A program made the translations under genes and the position numbers. Positions 48,757 to 59,558 of a DNA stretch of 64,000 nucleotides are shown piece by piece (position 1 is the first letter of the stretch; each line of letters opens with the position of its first letter). Under the pieces are notes generated by a model. The model made no database searches and was not told the DNA's origin. It saw nothing but the letters and a program-made list of their open reading frames with translations. Origin of the DNA: Bombus terrestris (lineage: Eukaryota > Arthropoda > Insecta > Hymenoptera > Apidae); NCBI RefSeq assembly GCF_910591885.1, contig NC_063274.1, positions 8,413,725 through 8,477,724 on the forward strand. The letters run 5' to 3'.

Positions 48757-50773
48757 GTCGTAAGTTTTCAACGAGAACTGTTTGTTTGAACATCAAGAAA
48801 ATTGATGTTGCGTTCGAATTATTACTCGGCCAGTGAAGATGAGACCATTGGTTGAAAGTGATAAATAAAAGAGTCTTTTGCTCGTTTTGTTATTCGTGTC
48901 TAAAGCCGTGGACATACAGAGATCAATAAGCCGTACGCGGTAAGTAACAAAATTGGCATTTGGAGCATTGGTATTGGTTGTGCCATCACTTGTTTTGCCA
49001 CCGCTCTGTATTCACACGGCATAAGATTTGTTTAACAGCCAGGTTTAGTAGTTTCATTCACACGTATGAACATGGGAGAAAAGATCGTATTGAATACTTT
49101 TTTTAAAATAATACAATCACGATCTTAGTTCGATCGACGTCCATTAAACTTCCAATCGTTCATTAAGCAGCGATGATCAAAAATTCTTTTAACCACGAGT
49201 TCATCACGCGACATCGTTCCTCGTCTCTGTGGCTATACGGAGTAGTTTGCTCGTAACCAGGTTCTTTTTCATGGCAATTTCGCGGCAATTAAATATACTT
49301 TACATCGACCAGCAACAGAGCTTCTTGTCATGGTTCCGTGTATATTAATATTCATCTAATACTACCTATCGACCATCCACCAACGACGAAGAGCAGAGAA
49401 ACTCTCTGCCTCTCTGTTTCTTTCTCTCTTTCTTCTACCACTTTGCATCGCGACCACTTAAGACGCGCAATTATCGAACTCGTTCCCAGCCGCGTTCACC
49501 ACGGTGGAATCGATAGAAGAATTCGCAAAAGGAATATGGCGAGAGAAACAGAGGGAAAAGGGGCGACGCAGATGCGACCGATACCGTTAGCGGAGCCTGT
49601 AATAAAGTAAATAAAGAGCCCGTTCGACAAGTTGACTCGCCGTTCGGTCCGGCCGCACTTTTATTTCCTTCCGCTGAAGCCTCGTGGCGGCGCGCGCACC
49701 GAAGAGAAAAAAAGAGACAAGAGAGCACCCTGGGACCAGTTTCGAAGACGCAACGTGGCCCCGACGCTCGTTATGCACTATCATGCTTGATATCGTTCGT
49801 TGATTATGTAATTGACGTGCGCCACGGACCTTGATCTATACTAATTCAACGACACCTGCTGATTTCTTCGTCAGCCTCACGTGGTCGATTGGATTTCTCC
49901 TTATTTCCTTTTTCCTTTCCTTTTCTTCATCTTGAACGTTTTACACGTCGCTTTCAGTCAACAACATATATATATAATAAAAGCGATCCCATTCGCATAT
50001 TTTATAGATACGTCTCCGTGATACGCGGCTTAAATGAGACGATCCAACCGGTCTGATAATGGCAAGACACGTCCGTCCAAAGGTTGACGTTGTTCAAAAT
50101 TAAGATGGACCTCGCGAACCGACTGGACGTTCCTTTCGAGCGATCGTTCGCACGCCGATGTAACGCTATTCTTTTTCTGTTTCTTCTCGCGTCCTGCTTG
50201 GTAGCCTATGTAAAAATGTCTGAATCTTAAGTGACGTGGATAATTATAAAAGTAAATACCATCGTCCGATGATAAGGGGAATTACTCTACGCGCTGTTTC
50301 TCAATTGGAGATGTACATGCTATGATGTAATTAAGTCGAGGTGTCGGTAAATCACGGATGAACTTCGTTTTCTCTGGAATCGACATGTCTGCTTTTCAAA
50401 TATAGGGGTCTTGAAAGAAAATATTGTTCAAAGTTTTAGTGAGAATTCGATTAGGTCAGTGACGTTAAGTGACCGCCATTTGTTAAAGTTTCTATATTAC
50501 TGTCATTACGGAACCAGGCCCGTAGCCAGCCTCTCCACGTACTCACGACTCGCAATTTACAACCGCGCAACGAATAGTCGCGACGGTTTCCGGGTGAATA
50601 AGTCACTCGGATAAATGTCGTTGCACGATATTACAGTCTCTGCTATCATCTTTATTCCATTCGCGTAATTCTGCTTGTTAATGGGAGAAGGTAGATGATC
50701 AGTGTTGTACCATCGGGTATATTTTATTCACAGGCAGAAACTCGGTGCTGCGCGATTTTCCAGCGTTAATTAG
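48757..50773. other. No recognisable gene
   Basis: AT-rich to mixed sequence. CT-rich short runs occur near 49405-49440 and 49905-49930, with a short AT run near 49965-49978. Frames near 49.4-49.8 kb overlap on both strands with no bias. Candidate donors occur but no bounded exon is seen. Confidence 0.5.
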
Positions 50774-51157
50774 GACCGTTTCTTCGGTCGATCGACTATC
50801 TTTTTTATTTCTCATTTTGCCCACGACTGTCGGAATCTAATTGGCCAACCACGGATAGAAAACGTGGTCCACGTGTGGAAAACTCGCGCAGGAAGTCGAT
50901 TGTCTCGTAAACGCTGGAATCTAATTGGTCAACTAATAGATATCAATTTATCGGATGTGGATACGATCTTATTCGATACGTTAAAACGTTTCAGATGCTC
51001 GACTCAAGAATATCTCCTCTGTTCTGATATCTATCAGATACGACGAACCTGTTCATTACGAGCATCGGCAACGTTCGATGTTTCCGGTGAAAATAGCATC
51101 GCTGATGGGGAAACGGCTCGACGCGTTTTATTACCATTCTTTCTCCTTCTGGACTGA
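50774..51157 (+). CDS. Unrecognised open segment with internal 84-bp-spaced repeat
   Basis: The plus frame opens just after a TAG and runs about 127 codons to a TGA at 51155-51157, without an ATG near its start. The central part reads like protein (WNLIGQLIDINLSDVDTILF). A 20-bp block, GGAATCTAATTGG(C/T)CAAC(C/T)A, occurs twice (50832-50851 and 50916-50935), 84 bases apart, so the reading frame is kept and NLIGQ appears in both. The pyrimidine-rich N-terminal part looks non-coding. No family recognised; the repeated ATTGG could equally be paired CCAAT boxes. Confidence 0.18.
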   Translation, partial: DRFFGRSTIFFISHFAHDCRNLIGQPRIENVVHVWKTRAGSRLSRKRWNLIGQLIDINLSDVDTILFDTLKRFRCSTQEYLLCSDIYQIRRTCSLRASATFDVSGENSIADGETARRVLLPFFLLLD

Positions 51158-52096
51158 CAACTTTTCACTCGATTAGCGACGGTTTATGTATATTAAATCT
51201 TCGTGCTTTCGCGTGCGAATCGAGCACAATCTCTGGATACGATGTTACTGCTACGAACGGATTAAAGATTGGATCGTGTTGCTCATAAAGGTAGAAATGG
51301 CACTCGATAGCTGAACCAATGGGTACAGGTTTCATGTGCAACATCGAGAAGGTGGTTACTTATCCTGATTGAGGATTCTGATAAGATGCGTTTCCTTGGT
51401 AACATTCTATGCGTTAACGTTGGATACAATCAGATTCGTCAAAGGCATTTCCAAAGCGTAAAAATATTTTTGTAAAATGATGTAAGGTATTTGAAAGCTT
51501 GCTAAAAGTACAAGAATTCCATTACAAAACTTGAATAACCATACTGTACCTCATAGCGTGAATGACCACTGACCACGCATCTTGTATTTATCTTACATCG
51601 ACAGTGCCACTTCTATGTTCCATGTTGGTGGACGATGCGGTTGAAGCTTAATGAACAATGGCGAAACTACTACCTCTCAAGTACTGTATCTCGACATAAT
51701 AGGAGGAAGCTAAATTTACGTCGATGAAAAAGTTGAACTTACAATATATCGAAGAAACGAGGAATGACAACAGCATTGTCATATTATATTTTCCAAAATT
51801 GAAATTCAGAAGAAGAAATTCTTCCTCTTAAGGAGAGATGCAAAGGTTGTAAGAGAACATAATTTAACGGAGCATACGGATGTATTCAAGTTCGCGTAAC
51901 GAAAGTAACAACTGACTTCGTTCGAAGATGGCATCTAAAATGATTTGTTAATTTTAACTTGCTTTCGGAGTATCCATTTATATATATTATGTTCTAACTC
52001 ATTACTTCGTTCCATCACTTGTCTTAAAGACAAAAATAAAATTTCCTGCGTAGTGCTTGTTTTGATATTCGAGTTAACTTGACTCGAGCTAATTTT
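51158..52096. other. No recognisable gene; AT-rich
   Basis: AT-rich sequence with no frame, repeat or motif that I can support. Confidence 0.5.
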
Positions 52097-52336
52097 TTAG
52101 AGGAACAAAAATAATCTTAGTTTCGCTTTCCAGATGATCTGTTGTTTTATAGTTCCTAAATCCCATGCATCTTCTACCGCTTCCAACCAACGGTTGTAAT
52201 ACAACCTGCAATGACCCTCCGCTTCGTCGAAACGCATACCAAACCCCCCATAAGTAGGTTCACATTCATCTTCTGGTTCCCAATCAAAAGCCGGGTCACC
52301 GTCAAAACTCGTATCTCGATTTGCATCGCGAAATAG
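52097..52336 (-). CDS. Unrecognised, strongly coding-like segment, 79 codons
   Basis: The minus frame opens after a TGA (52339-52337) and stops at TAA (52099-52097). About 30 of 79 residues are D, E, G, A or V, and there are four tryptophans. It reads DGDPAFDWEPEDECEPTYGG, then a helical-looking stretch (RWLEAVEDAWDLGTIKQQ), and ends in a hydrophobic tail that may already be outside an exon. The only internal ATG is mid-frame. There is no obvious acceptor with a pyrimidine tract, and the downstream DNA is AT-rich. I think it derives from a real protein, either an exon or a relic of a gene, transposon or integrated virus. The family is unknown. Confidence 0.37.
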   Translation of the reverse strand, partial: LFRDANRDTSFDGDPAFDWEPEDECEPTYGGFGMRFDEAEGHCRLYYNRWLEAVEDAWDLGTIKQQIIWKAKLRLFLFL

Positions 52337-55300
52337 TCAGATCGTGAAGAATGCTGAGCAATATATATTTCCGATTGACCAGGTGCACAGCAGCTGTCAT
52401 CGTGTAATCAGTGCACCGCGTTCCCGATTATTCCCGAGTTGCCGACGCCGCATAGCACCTGTAGGCCGCGCGGTGCAGAAACGCATCCTCAAAAGCTGGC
52501 ACATTGTGTTCCATTTGGAAATAGGGCACGGAACAAGTGCACGTCTCGGCGCGGCCGCGATAATCAGTGGCCTCGGCTGGCCGAGGTCCGCATCTGCATA
52601 CAAGCAAAGGCAGTGCACACGGCTTTCGAGCCAGTGACAACGGGTAAGGGAATCAGTCCGTAAATGTAAAGTTGAACGAGCGGTGCAAAAACCGCGAGAC
52701 ACACTCGTGCATCGGGCAAGGGGCCGTTTGTTTGGCTAGAGGCCGGAACGAGCGAGCCTTCTCTCCTCTTCGACCGTGTATATACCCCTGTGTGTTCTTC
52801 TGTTACCCGGTGTGCTTTCCGCCGGTTGTGTAGTGTCTTCTCCTCCTCCTCCTCCACCGCCTCCTTTGGCATCTCCTGCTCATCCTCCCCGTCCCGGGCA
52901 AGCTGTTCTTGCGCGTACTCTCATCTCCATTCCGTCCACGGTACCTCTTCTCTTTTTCCTTTGGCCGCGTCCACGATCCCGGAAAACACGCTCGGCTCGG
53001 GATCGGCTCGCTTGCTCGTCCGCTCATCCACGCCGCATTATCCTCTCTCGCGTCTACCGAGACTTTCCCTCGGCATCCGCTTTTTCTACCAGCTTTTTCC
53101 TGCCCATTTTCTCTCTTATCTTTCCTCTTTCTTTTCACCATGGCAAGAGAAAAAAGAAATGCGAACAACCGTATGAAAATAGAGACCTCTGGGCAAGTCG
53201 TTTCAGAATGTTTTATCCAAATGTGCATGACTATGTTCAACGTTCTTTCTCTAGTCCACGTTGTTGGCAATGGAATATAAAAATGGTCGAAAGAATGGTT
53301 GTGTCTTGCGAGTGCTAAGAGAGGATCGAACGTTTTGACGCGCTTCTTAAGCACGCGTGAATAATTACTCCGGATAAGGAGCGGCACTGTTGCCAGCCTT
53401 TTCTCTTTACACACTTTATTAACTCGGTAGCCTGAACGTGCGAAGGATCCGAACAGAAGAACGATTGTACGCCGCGACGCCGTTCGGCTCGCGTCGCTTT
53501 TTCTGTAGGCGGCAGCTTCCGGTTGCTGGACACGCTGCGGAACTGCGATCGATCTGTCCGACTCGTTTCTCGAGTTCCGAAGTTCCGGGCAGAATATGCT
53601 TGTTCTTTGTTAACGTTTATAGTTATAGTATTATCAAAAAGTATGAAGATGTGTCGCTTTTGCGATCGTATACGTATAAAGACCACAGGGAAAAAACACG
53701 ATAAATTATCGGACGTTTAACAGGGAAGCTACTTTAAAATTCAATTCACTGCCAATCAATCACATATTAAAACTGGTTTTCTACGCGGTTTTGAGATTAA
53801 ATATCTGTTATAACATTAGGTATGCTCTTGGTTTTTCAGAAAATTTCACAGATTTATCACTTATTTTTAAAAGACTCGTGTCTTCGACTTGAACTTTGAT
53901 TGTTCCCTTTCCAAATATGTCACATTAATACGCTCTTGTTCAGCTATCAAGCGAATTTACAACCTCTAGGTCAAACAATAAAATGAGATGGGCTTATCAT
54001 GTTCCTTGCTAAGCGAGAACCTTTCCCTCTTTTTTTTTTTAATGTATTAATAAATATCGGAAGTTATAATTTTAACATCGAAGTATTAGCAAATTTCTAA
54101 ATTTCTCACCTAGATATAATAGGATTTTAATTTTCATGAAGGAATTCCAAGATCGTGCATTCTCAATGAAGCTAACTTTGTGAAATCCATTTACGTTCTA
54201 GCGCAACCTAAGCCCGTGTTTCTCGTTTATCATATTTACAATTCATTCAATTCGTTCCTCTTTCCTGCTGAATTTTAATCTCAATTCAAATGAATTCCGT
54301 TATACGATATTATTTCAAATTATCTTTGTTCTCCCTGCTTGTTAGTAAGAAGATACAAGATACACCGTATTTATACACGACTCGATTCACATTTTTTTCT
54401 ATAATTGCGCGCATCCTATTCGCAGTTATGCGGAGATTCGAGCCTGCGATTCTGTCTAATTTAGACTCAACCCACACGCGCGTTACCGGGCAAACTAGCC
54501 GTAATATTCTTATATACAATTTATCGATGAACACGGTTAATTAATAATAGTGTGCGAACGTTTCGATATCTTTTGCGTTGGTTTACACGATACTGACACT
54601 TCGCTAACGAGCTATATGGATATCCTCTTTTTCTTTCGAAACTTATTTCCTGTTTTCTTTTTTTTCCGCTATTCGTGAAGAAATTGATATCTCAGATAAA
54701 ATCTTTACACACATACACACACACACACCAAGTTTCTTAATATTAAAATTCCCAAAAAAGGCCTTCGTCTTGCGAAAATAAAATATTGACCAAATCTTTC
54801 TAAATCGTCGTCGAAATATCTCTGAAGTATCGAAAATGGATACGCGTGCTGCAAAGAAATATTTTAGCTAAGTGAAAGCACTCGTTGTAAAACATTGCTC
54901 TTACGAAATTCCCGTTTGATATTCCAACTATGCCATGATTTATAAGCGGACCTTCTACTAAAGCGAATGAAACAAAACTATGCCACATTTTATGTCAAGC
55001 CAACCAGTGATGATTATATCTCGCAAAAGAAAGAACCCGGAAGTGTGTCCCAAACTCGACACAAACCTGTCCAGAAATTAAGAATAATCTTCCAATTACC
55101 ATAAACTACAGTCGTTTCATCAGCAGCTTGATATCCTTCCGATATCAATCGTAATTTAATCGAACCACGTAAGAGATCAGAGGTTAATCACCTAATCATC
55201 ATAAATTGACTTCTCTTCGCGTCATGGCCAGTGACGTCGACGATAAATTAGCCAATCCACAATCGATCTGGCATAAAATCCCTATATTATGGATTCGTTG

Positions 55301-55344
55301 AAAGGAGAGAAGCAAAAGTTCGTACAAACGCAAAAACGTTCACC
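52337..55344. other. No supported gene; CT-rich and AT-rich parts
   Basis: 52780-53130 is pyrimidine-rich with a TCC run near 52839-52866; its long frames (up to 203 codons) on both strands are low-complexity artefacts. 53.7-55.3 kb is AT-rich with a T run near 54031 and the CA repeat at 54707-54729. Confidence 0.45.
54707..54729. repeat. (CA)n microsatellite
   Basis: ACACACATACACACACACAC-type run of about 23 bp with one T interruption. Confidence 0.9.
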
Positions 55345-55626
55345 ATGCGAATTCTTTCGCTTTATCGTACGTTGATCCTCCGGCGCGTCGGATCTTCTTC
55401 CGTCGAGGAGGCAGCAAAAGGCGATGCGCGATGGTCGGAGAAGGAAGCATTCGGTGAATTGAATTATTTAAAGGCCGCGCAAGAACAGGCGCCTTTTATG
55501 AGTGTCCCACACAATGGCGGCTTTGTGGGCTGCGCGTTGGGTACACGTGTTGCGTGCACGCGCTCACGTACAACGGTGGCGGGTGGCGGGTTGCGGTGTG
55601 CCACTGCCGCCGCCGCCACCACGTGA
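55345..55626 (+). CDS. Unrecognised ATG ORF with strong start context, 93 codons
   Basis: The ATG at 55345 lies in CACCATG, a strong initiation context. The first 20 residues (MRILSLYRTLILRRVGSSS) are hydrophobic and arginine-rich with no acidic residue, like a mitochondrial targeting peptide. They are followed by a charged stretch (EEAAKGDARWSEKEAFGELN). D/E/G/A/V residues are about 36 of 93. The last third lies in a GC-rich inverted repeat and reads as alanine/threonine/glycine low complexity, so the genuine coding part, if any, may end near a splice site before 55510. No donor of good quality is seen there. No family is recognised. Confidence 0.24.
   Translation: MRILSLYRTLILRRVGSSSVEEAAKGDARWSEKEAFGELNYLKAAQEQAPFMSVPHNGGFVGCALGTRVACTRSRTTVAGGGLRCATAAAATT
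55575..55620. repeat. GC-rich inverted repeat (GGTGGCGG / CCGCCACC)
   Basis: The left arm has GGTGGCGGGTGGCGG and the right arm has CCGCCGCCGCCACC, separated by about 16-20 bases. Eight bases pair perfectly and more pair with mismatches. It could form a stable hairpin in DNA or RNA, and the G-rich strand has three to four short G runs. Confidence 0.7.
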
Positions 55627-55952
55627 ATGTGCTAATAATGAAGGTAAATTTGTTCCGAGGAGTCATTAATTAAAGTATTTTGTAACAGAAGGCAGAAATG
55701 GCGACGCCACCGGCCGTCACCGTCGACGCGTCCTCTCCCTGTCTGCGCACGAATTTTCCGCATCCAGCGGCGTGTCGCGCCGCGTAATAAACAGCGCCTG
55801 GGCGATGTTCGCGACCACTCTCTTTCTATACACACGGTAATCTGGTGTATACGCGTGTGTCGGTGTGCTCTCGCGTACAGAAGACGGACGAATAGAGGAA
55901 GACCTGGAGGAAGGCAACGAGCCACGCCACCGCGCCATGCCACGGCAGCCCG

Positions 55953-55960
55953 TATAAATA
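55953..55960 (+). promoter_or_regulatory. TATA-box-like word TATAAATA
   Basis: A consensus TATA box in a GC-rich setting (CAGCCCG before it), which is where a real TATA box would stand out. No TCAGT-type initiator is found about 30 bp downstream, and the word also reads as TATTTATA on the other strand. No supported gene follows closely. Confidence 0.2.
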
Positions 55961-56320
55961 AAGGTGGCGATCATAGAATTGCTAATGTTTCAAAGAGAGA
56001 TATTATTCTTTTCAGAAGATGACAGGGCATGCGACTCGGCGAGAGACCTTTCAGAGGGTCGAACAGAGGGTAGGGGGCACAAGAAGAAGAGAAGAGGCTG
56101 GGAGGACCGAGAGATGCTCGGGGACAGGGAGAAGTCGGTGGTAGCACCGGTGGTGGTTGGTGGTGGATGATGGTTTGTCGAGCTCTGACGGTGGTGGCCG
56201 GATAACTCTGGCGCCTTCTCCCTTTCTCTCTGTCTCTCTTCTTTCTCTTCTCGTGTATACAGGCGACTTTGCCAGATTCGCGTGTATAAGTCCATACGAG
56301 CGAACCCGGCTGTCTGTCCG

Positions 56321-56362
56321 TCTCTCTCTTTCTCTCTCTTTCTCTCTCTCTTTCTCTCTCTC
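56321..56362. repeat. TC-rich microsatellite, 42 bp
   Basis: TC repeats interrupted by TTT at regular spacing, inside a wider CT-rich stretch starting near 56215. Confidence 0.93.
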
Positions 56363-59015
56363 GCCATACTTATATATTACTCGCTGAGACGCGCTCGCCC
56401 CCTATACGAACGTCCTACACGCGTCCGTACACAGAACACCCGTGTCCAGGTCTGCGTGAATACGTATACATTATGCGTCTATACAAAACAAGCAGCCAGC
56501 AGTAATTCAAAGGCCTCCATTCAAGGCTCCGTCTCTATTCTTGCTCTCTCCTACGGTTTGTAAACCGTTTCGTTCGCCGGTTGCCCCCTGTTCCTCCCTG
56601 GCAACGATGCTTCTCCTCGCCCGAGCGAGTATACTAATAACTAATAAGGAACGCGCGGAGCCTCGGACCTTTCGAACTGTTTTCCGTTGCAGTGGCCTCG
56701 CCGCGAGAGACTCGCCAGAGTCTCTGAGAGACTGGCCTCATTATCGCGGCCTCATGCCACGCCACAGGGGAGAGAACGCGAATGCGGAAAATAACGGCTT
56801 TGATATTGTCTCTCCCGACTCGGTGGCGGAGTAATGGACAATGAAGATCGCATCAAGCGATTCAAAGAACGATCCCGAGGCCACGGCGAGAGATATCAGA
56901 CGCGCGACTCCGCTGCGCCGCGCCGCGCGGACAATGAGCTCCGAATGAAAGCGGAATAATCCGCACGCTGGCTGAATTAATCTTCATTCCTAGCCGCGCG
57001 ACCGTGTAACGCTGCTGGAATATTGGTCAGAACGGTTTCACAATTGACGTTTCCATCTTTCTTCGCTCGCTGTCGGCCTCTGATTGTTTCTTCAACCGTG
57101 TTTTCTACCGTGCTTTTCTGGGGGAAGTCGAGGATATTGAAGGGTGGTTCGTGTAAAGAGAACGTAATTTGCTCGATTTCCTTAAGAATCGTTCCTATAT
57201 GGGCGAAGAAAATGCCACTTTGACGTTGAAACAGTTTCTCCCTTTGAACAAAGTTTGTAAACTTGACATTCTTTTAATAGAAACTGTAAACGAAGATGAT
57301 AGAAGTTTCAGAATTATCTAGTTTTATGATTACGATAATTCGAATCGAAAATGATTTTTCGTAGATTTTAACAACTCGCTTAAATACCACTTTCGTTCGT
57401 TTCCTAGAGACGTCGCGCGATAGTACGGTTATCTATTAAAAGTCATCGGAGCCTTGGAAAGCTATAATCAAGCAGCGATAATCATCGACTAATGAATCCA
57501 TTAGTAAATCGCAATGCCGTGAAAGGTCTTTTTTAATACTCCCTGTAATTTGTCTTGGAATAAATTCGAACCAAGTGAGACTGGGAATATTTAATGAGAT
57601 GTGGTCACGAGATTATAGCTTATGTAATTTTTATTATCCTTCGTTTTTTGTAGTTTACGATTGCAAGATAAGTAAACAGTTCACACGCAACAATTCAATT
57701 CGCGTTCTTCGATGATTACAGCTTTCGGTAACAAGATGTTAAAACATCTGACAAAATTTTTTCGGTATCAACGATCGAAGAACAGGGTACGATACGATCA
57801 GTTTACAATTTTCTTTTGCAAGATAGCAATTTTTTAACCCGAGACGATAATATTTCGCGGTATCACGTGGATCGTATTTGAAATGAAATTTTACAACATT
57901 TTCTGTACACAATTCGTCGTCAAAATCCGCTACCTCTAAAAGCTATAAGTTAAGAGACGTGATCGCTATAGAAGATATCAATGAGCAAACATCATTTATT
58001 TCTCGTATACGCCACATGTCATAATTATAAAATCATTTTATAATATCTGATTCCCGCGCACCATAATTAAGATTAAGTCAGACAACGTAAATCATGCGCA
58101 TCCTCACAGGAAGAACTTTTCCTGCTCTTGTTTCCATTCAAGTTCGATCCGAAAATATAAAACCTAGAAACTTTATGCAACTTCGCAGTTGTAAAATGTG
58201 ATGTACTATTTCCCTTTACGTGATATGCCTTCCTGTGAAATCAGCAACGCTTAACTGTGAAATTATACATTACGCCAACGATTACCTTAATTGCTAGCTC
58301 GATCGAGCATAAATCGCGTTCCTTTAAATTTCCTATCTACCTTAGAATCCACAATTTTCTCCAAATCGAGAAGAGACTAATCATCGACAGATCCAACTCA
58401 GTCTCGTCTTGTCTGACCGCTGACCTTACGCGTGTGAACGGAACTACTTTGGAATCAAAGTCGATACAAACGTCGTAAGACGACAGGTATTCTCGCAATT
58501 TCTCGGTGGCTGGCAAGGCCAAGGGAAGCCCATCGAGAGTTGTGATCTCTTCGGTAGTGTGAAACGAACGCGGAACAAACAAAAAGCGTGCACTTGGTTG
58601 GTCCCCGCGGCGGAGCAACCCTCATCAAGTTTTACGAGCAGGCGTCTCCACGCGCGGACACGAGCAACCTCGGTGTACTTACGCGTCGAGGAATAAATTT
58701 CTTTATTACTTTGTAGCAGAGGCCTAATGAAATACTTAATAACAGTATTAAACCGGATCGTTAAGCCGAGTGGAAAACGATCGCGGTCTCGTGGTAAAAA
58801 GTTACACGCGCGCGAGTACGCGACCTGGTTTCACAGAACGAAGAAGACGAAAGCTCGTGGAGAAGCTGTAGAACTATCGAGCCTACACTAGCTAGAAAGA
58901 AATTAACGAGTAATTAGAGTTGTCTGTTCTGTTGTCGATAGAAGAGGAATTACGGGCCACCCTGTTGATAGTATCAAGGTAAGGATTGACGAGAATCGGT
59001 CGCGCAACGTTCGCG

Positions 59016-59142
59016 CGTGATACACAGGATCGATTATCGGCAGGGGTCGCTTCCACGCGTTCGGTATTCGAACGTGTGCTTGATTGATCTGGATCACCGA
59101 GCAACGAAAGAAACAAGAAGGAACAAAAAGTGAGAACCGTGC
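59016..59142 (+). repeat. Local duplication, copy A
   Basis: Contains GATCGATTATCGGCAGG, TCCACGCGTTCGGTATTCGAACGT, GATCTGGATCACCGAGC and a purine-rich tail (GAAAGAAACAAGAAGGAAC). The same blocks, in the same order and slightly diverged, form copy B at 59171-59320. The two minus-strand translations are also related (a hydrophobic run followed by GDPDQSS or GDDLDRSN). Confidence 0.7.
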
Positions 59143-59170
59143 TTCGTTTGGTCATGATACACTTCGTTTT

Positions 59171-59320
59171 GTGATGATATTGGGATTGATTATCAATAGG
59201 AATCGTTCTCATATCCACGCGTTTGATATTCGAACGTCCAAGTAAGCGTGTAGTTGAGTTCGATCGATCCAGATCATCGCCCACTGAAAAGAAGAAAAAG
59301 GAAAAGAAGGAAGAAACTAG
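59171..59320 (+). repeat. Local duplication, copy B
   Basis: Counterpart of copy A, with two extra short segments (TCATAT, and about 16 bases around CCAAGTAAGCGTGTAG, which includes a GTAAGC donor-like word). A minus frame of 157 codons (58892-59365) spans both copies, and a plus frame runs through copy B into 59558. Neither is recognised; both hydrophobic and K/E-rich readings arise from the purine-rich tail. Confidence 0.7.
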
Positions 59321-59558
59321 AAAACGAAGAAAGGAAGGAGCTGAAAGAGAAAAGCATCGAATCATCGCGATAGTACGGGTTACGTCAGCCGAAGACGATC
59401 ATCGATTCTCTCGAGCTAAACGAGGTGTCCTTGGTGGACACCTGTCAACGAGCCCCAGTCGACAGAACGATTACGGAGTGACGAACGAGTCGACGTTACG
59501 GCACGGTCTCGTGCAGGAAGAAGGGATCGAGGTGGCCGTGGAGGGAGAGGGAAGCTAG
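59191..59558 (+). CDS. Unrecognised charged open segment, ~120 codons
   Basis: The plus frame opens after a TGA inside copy B and ends in TAG at 59556-59558, without an ATG. The N-terminal third is K/E-rich and encoded by the purine-rich tract; the rest is mixed (VTSAEDDHRFSRAKRG, GVTNESTLRHGLVQEEGIEV). G-first codons are frequent, but this is partly due to purine richness, and RNY codons are not enriched. A perfect hairpin (AGGTGTCC-TTGGT-GGACACCT, 59423-59443) lies inside. A chance frame is the safer view. Confidence 0.15.
59423..59443. repeat. Perfect inverted repeat 8+5+8
   Basis: AGGTGTCC, TTGGT, GGACACCT. Contains T-box-like AGGTGT half sites facing each other (AGGTGT consensus of T-box factors). 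Could be a factor site or a hairpin. Confidence 0.6.

Larger units (their letters stand above)
55627..59015. other. No supported gene
   Basis: 55.6-56.6 kb is mixed purine/pyrimidine-rich with the TATA word and CT array listed separately; frames of up to 125 codons there are low complexity. 56.6-57.0 kb is CpG-rich. 57.2-58.9 kb is AT-rich with nothing supported. Confidence 0.45.
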
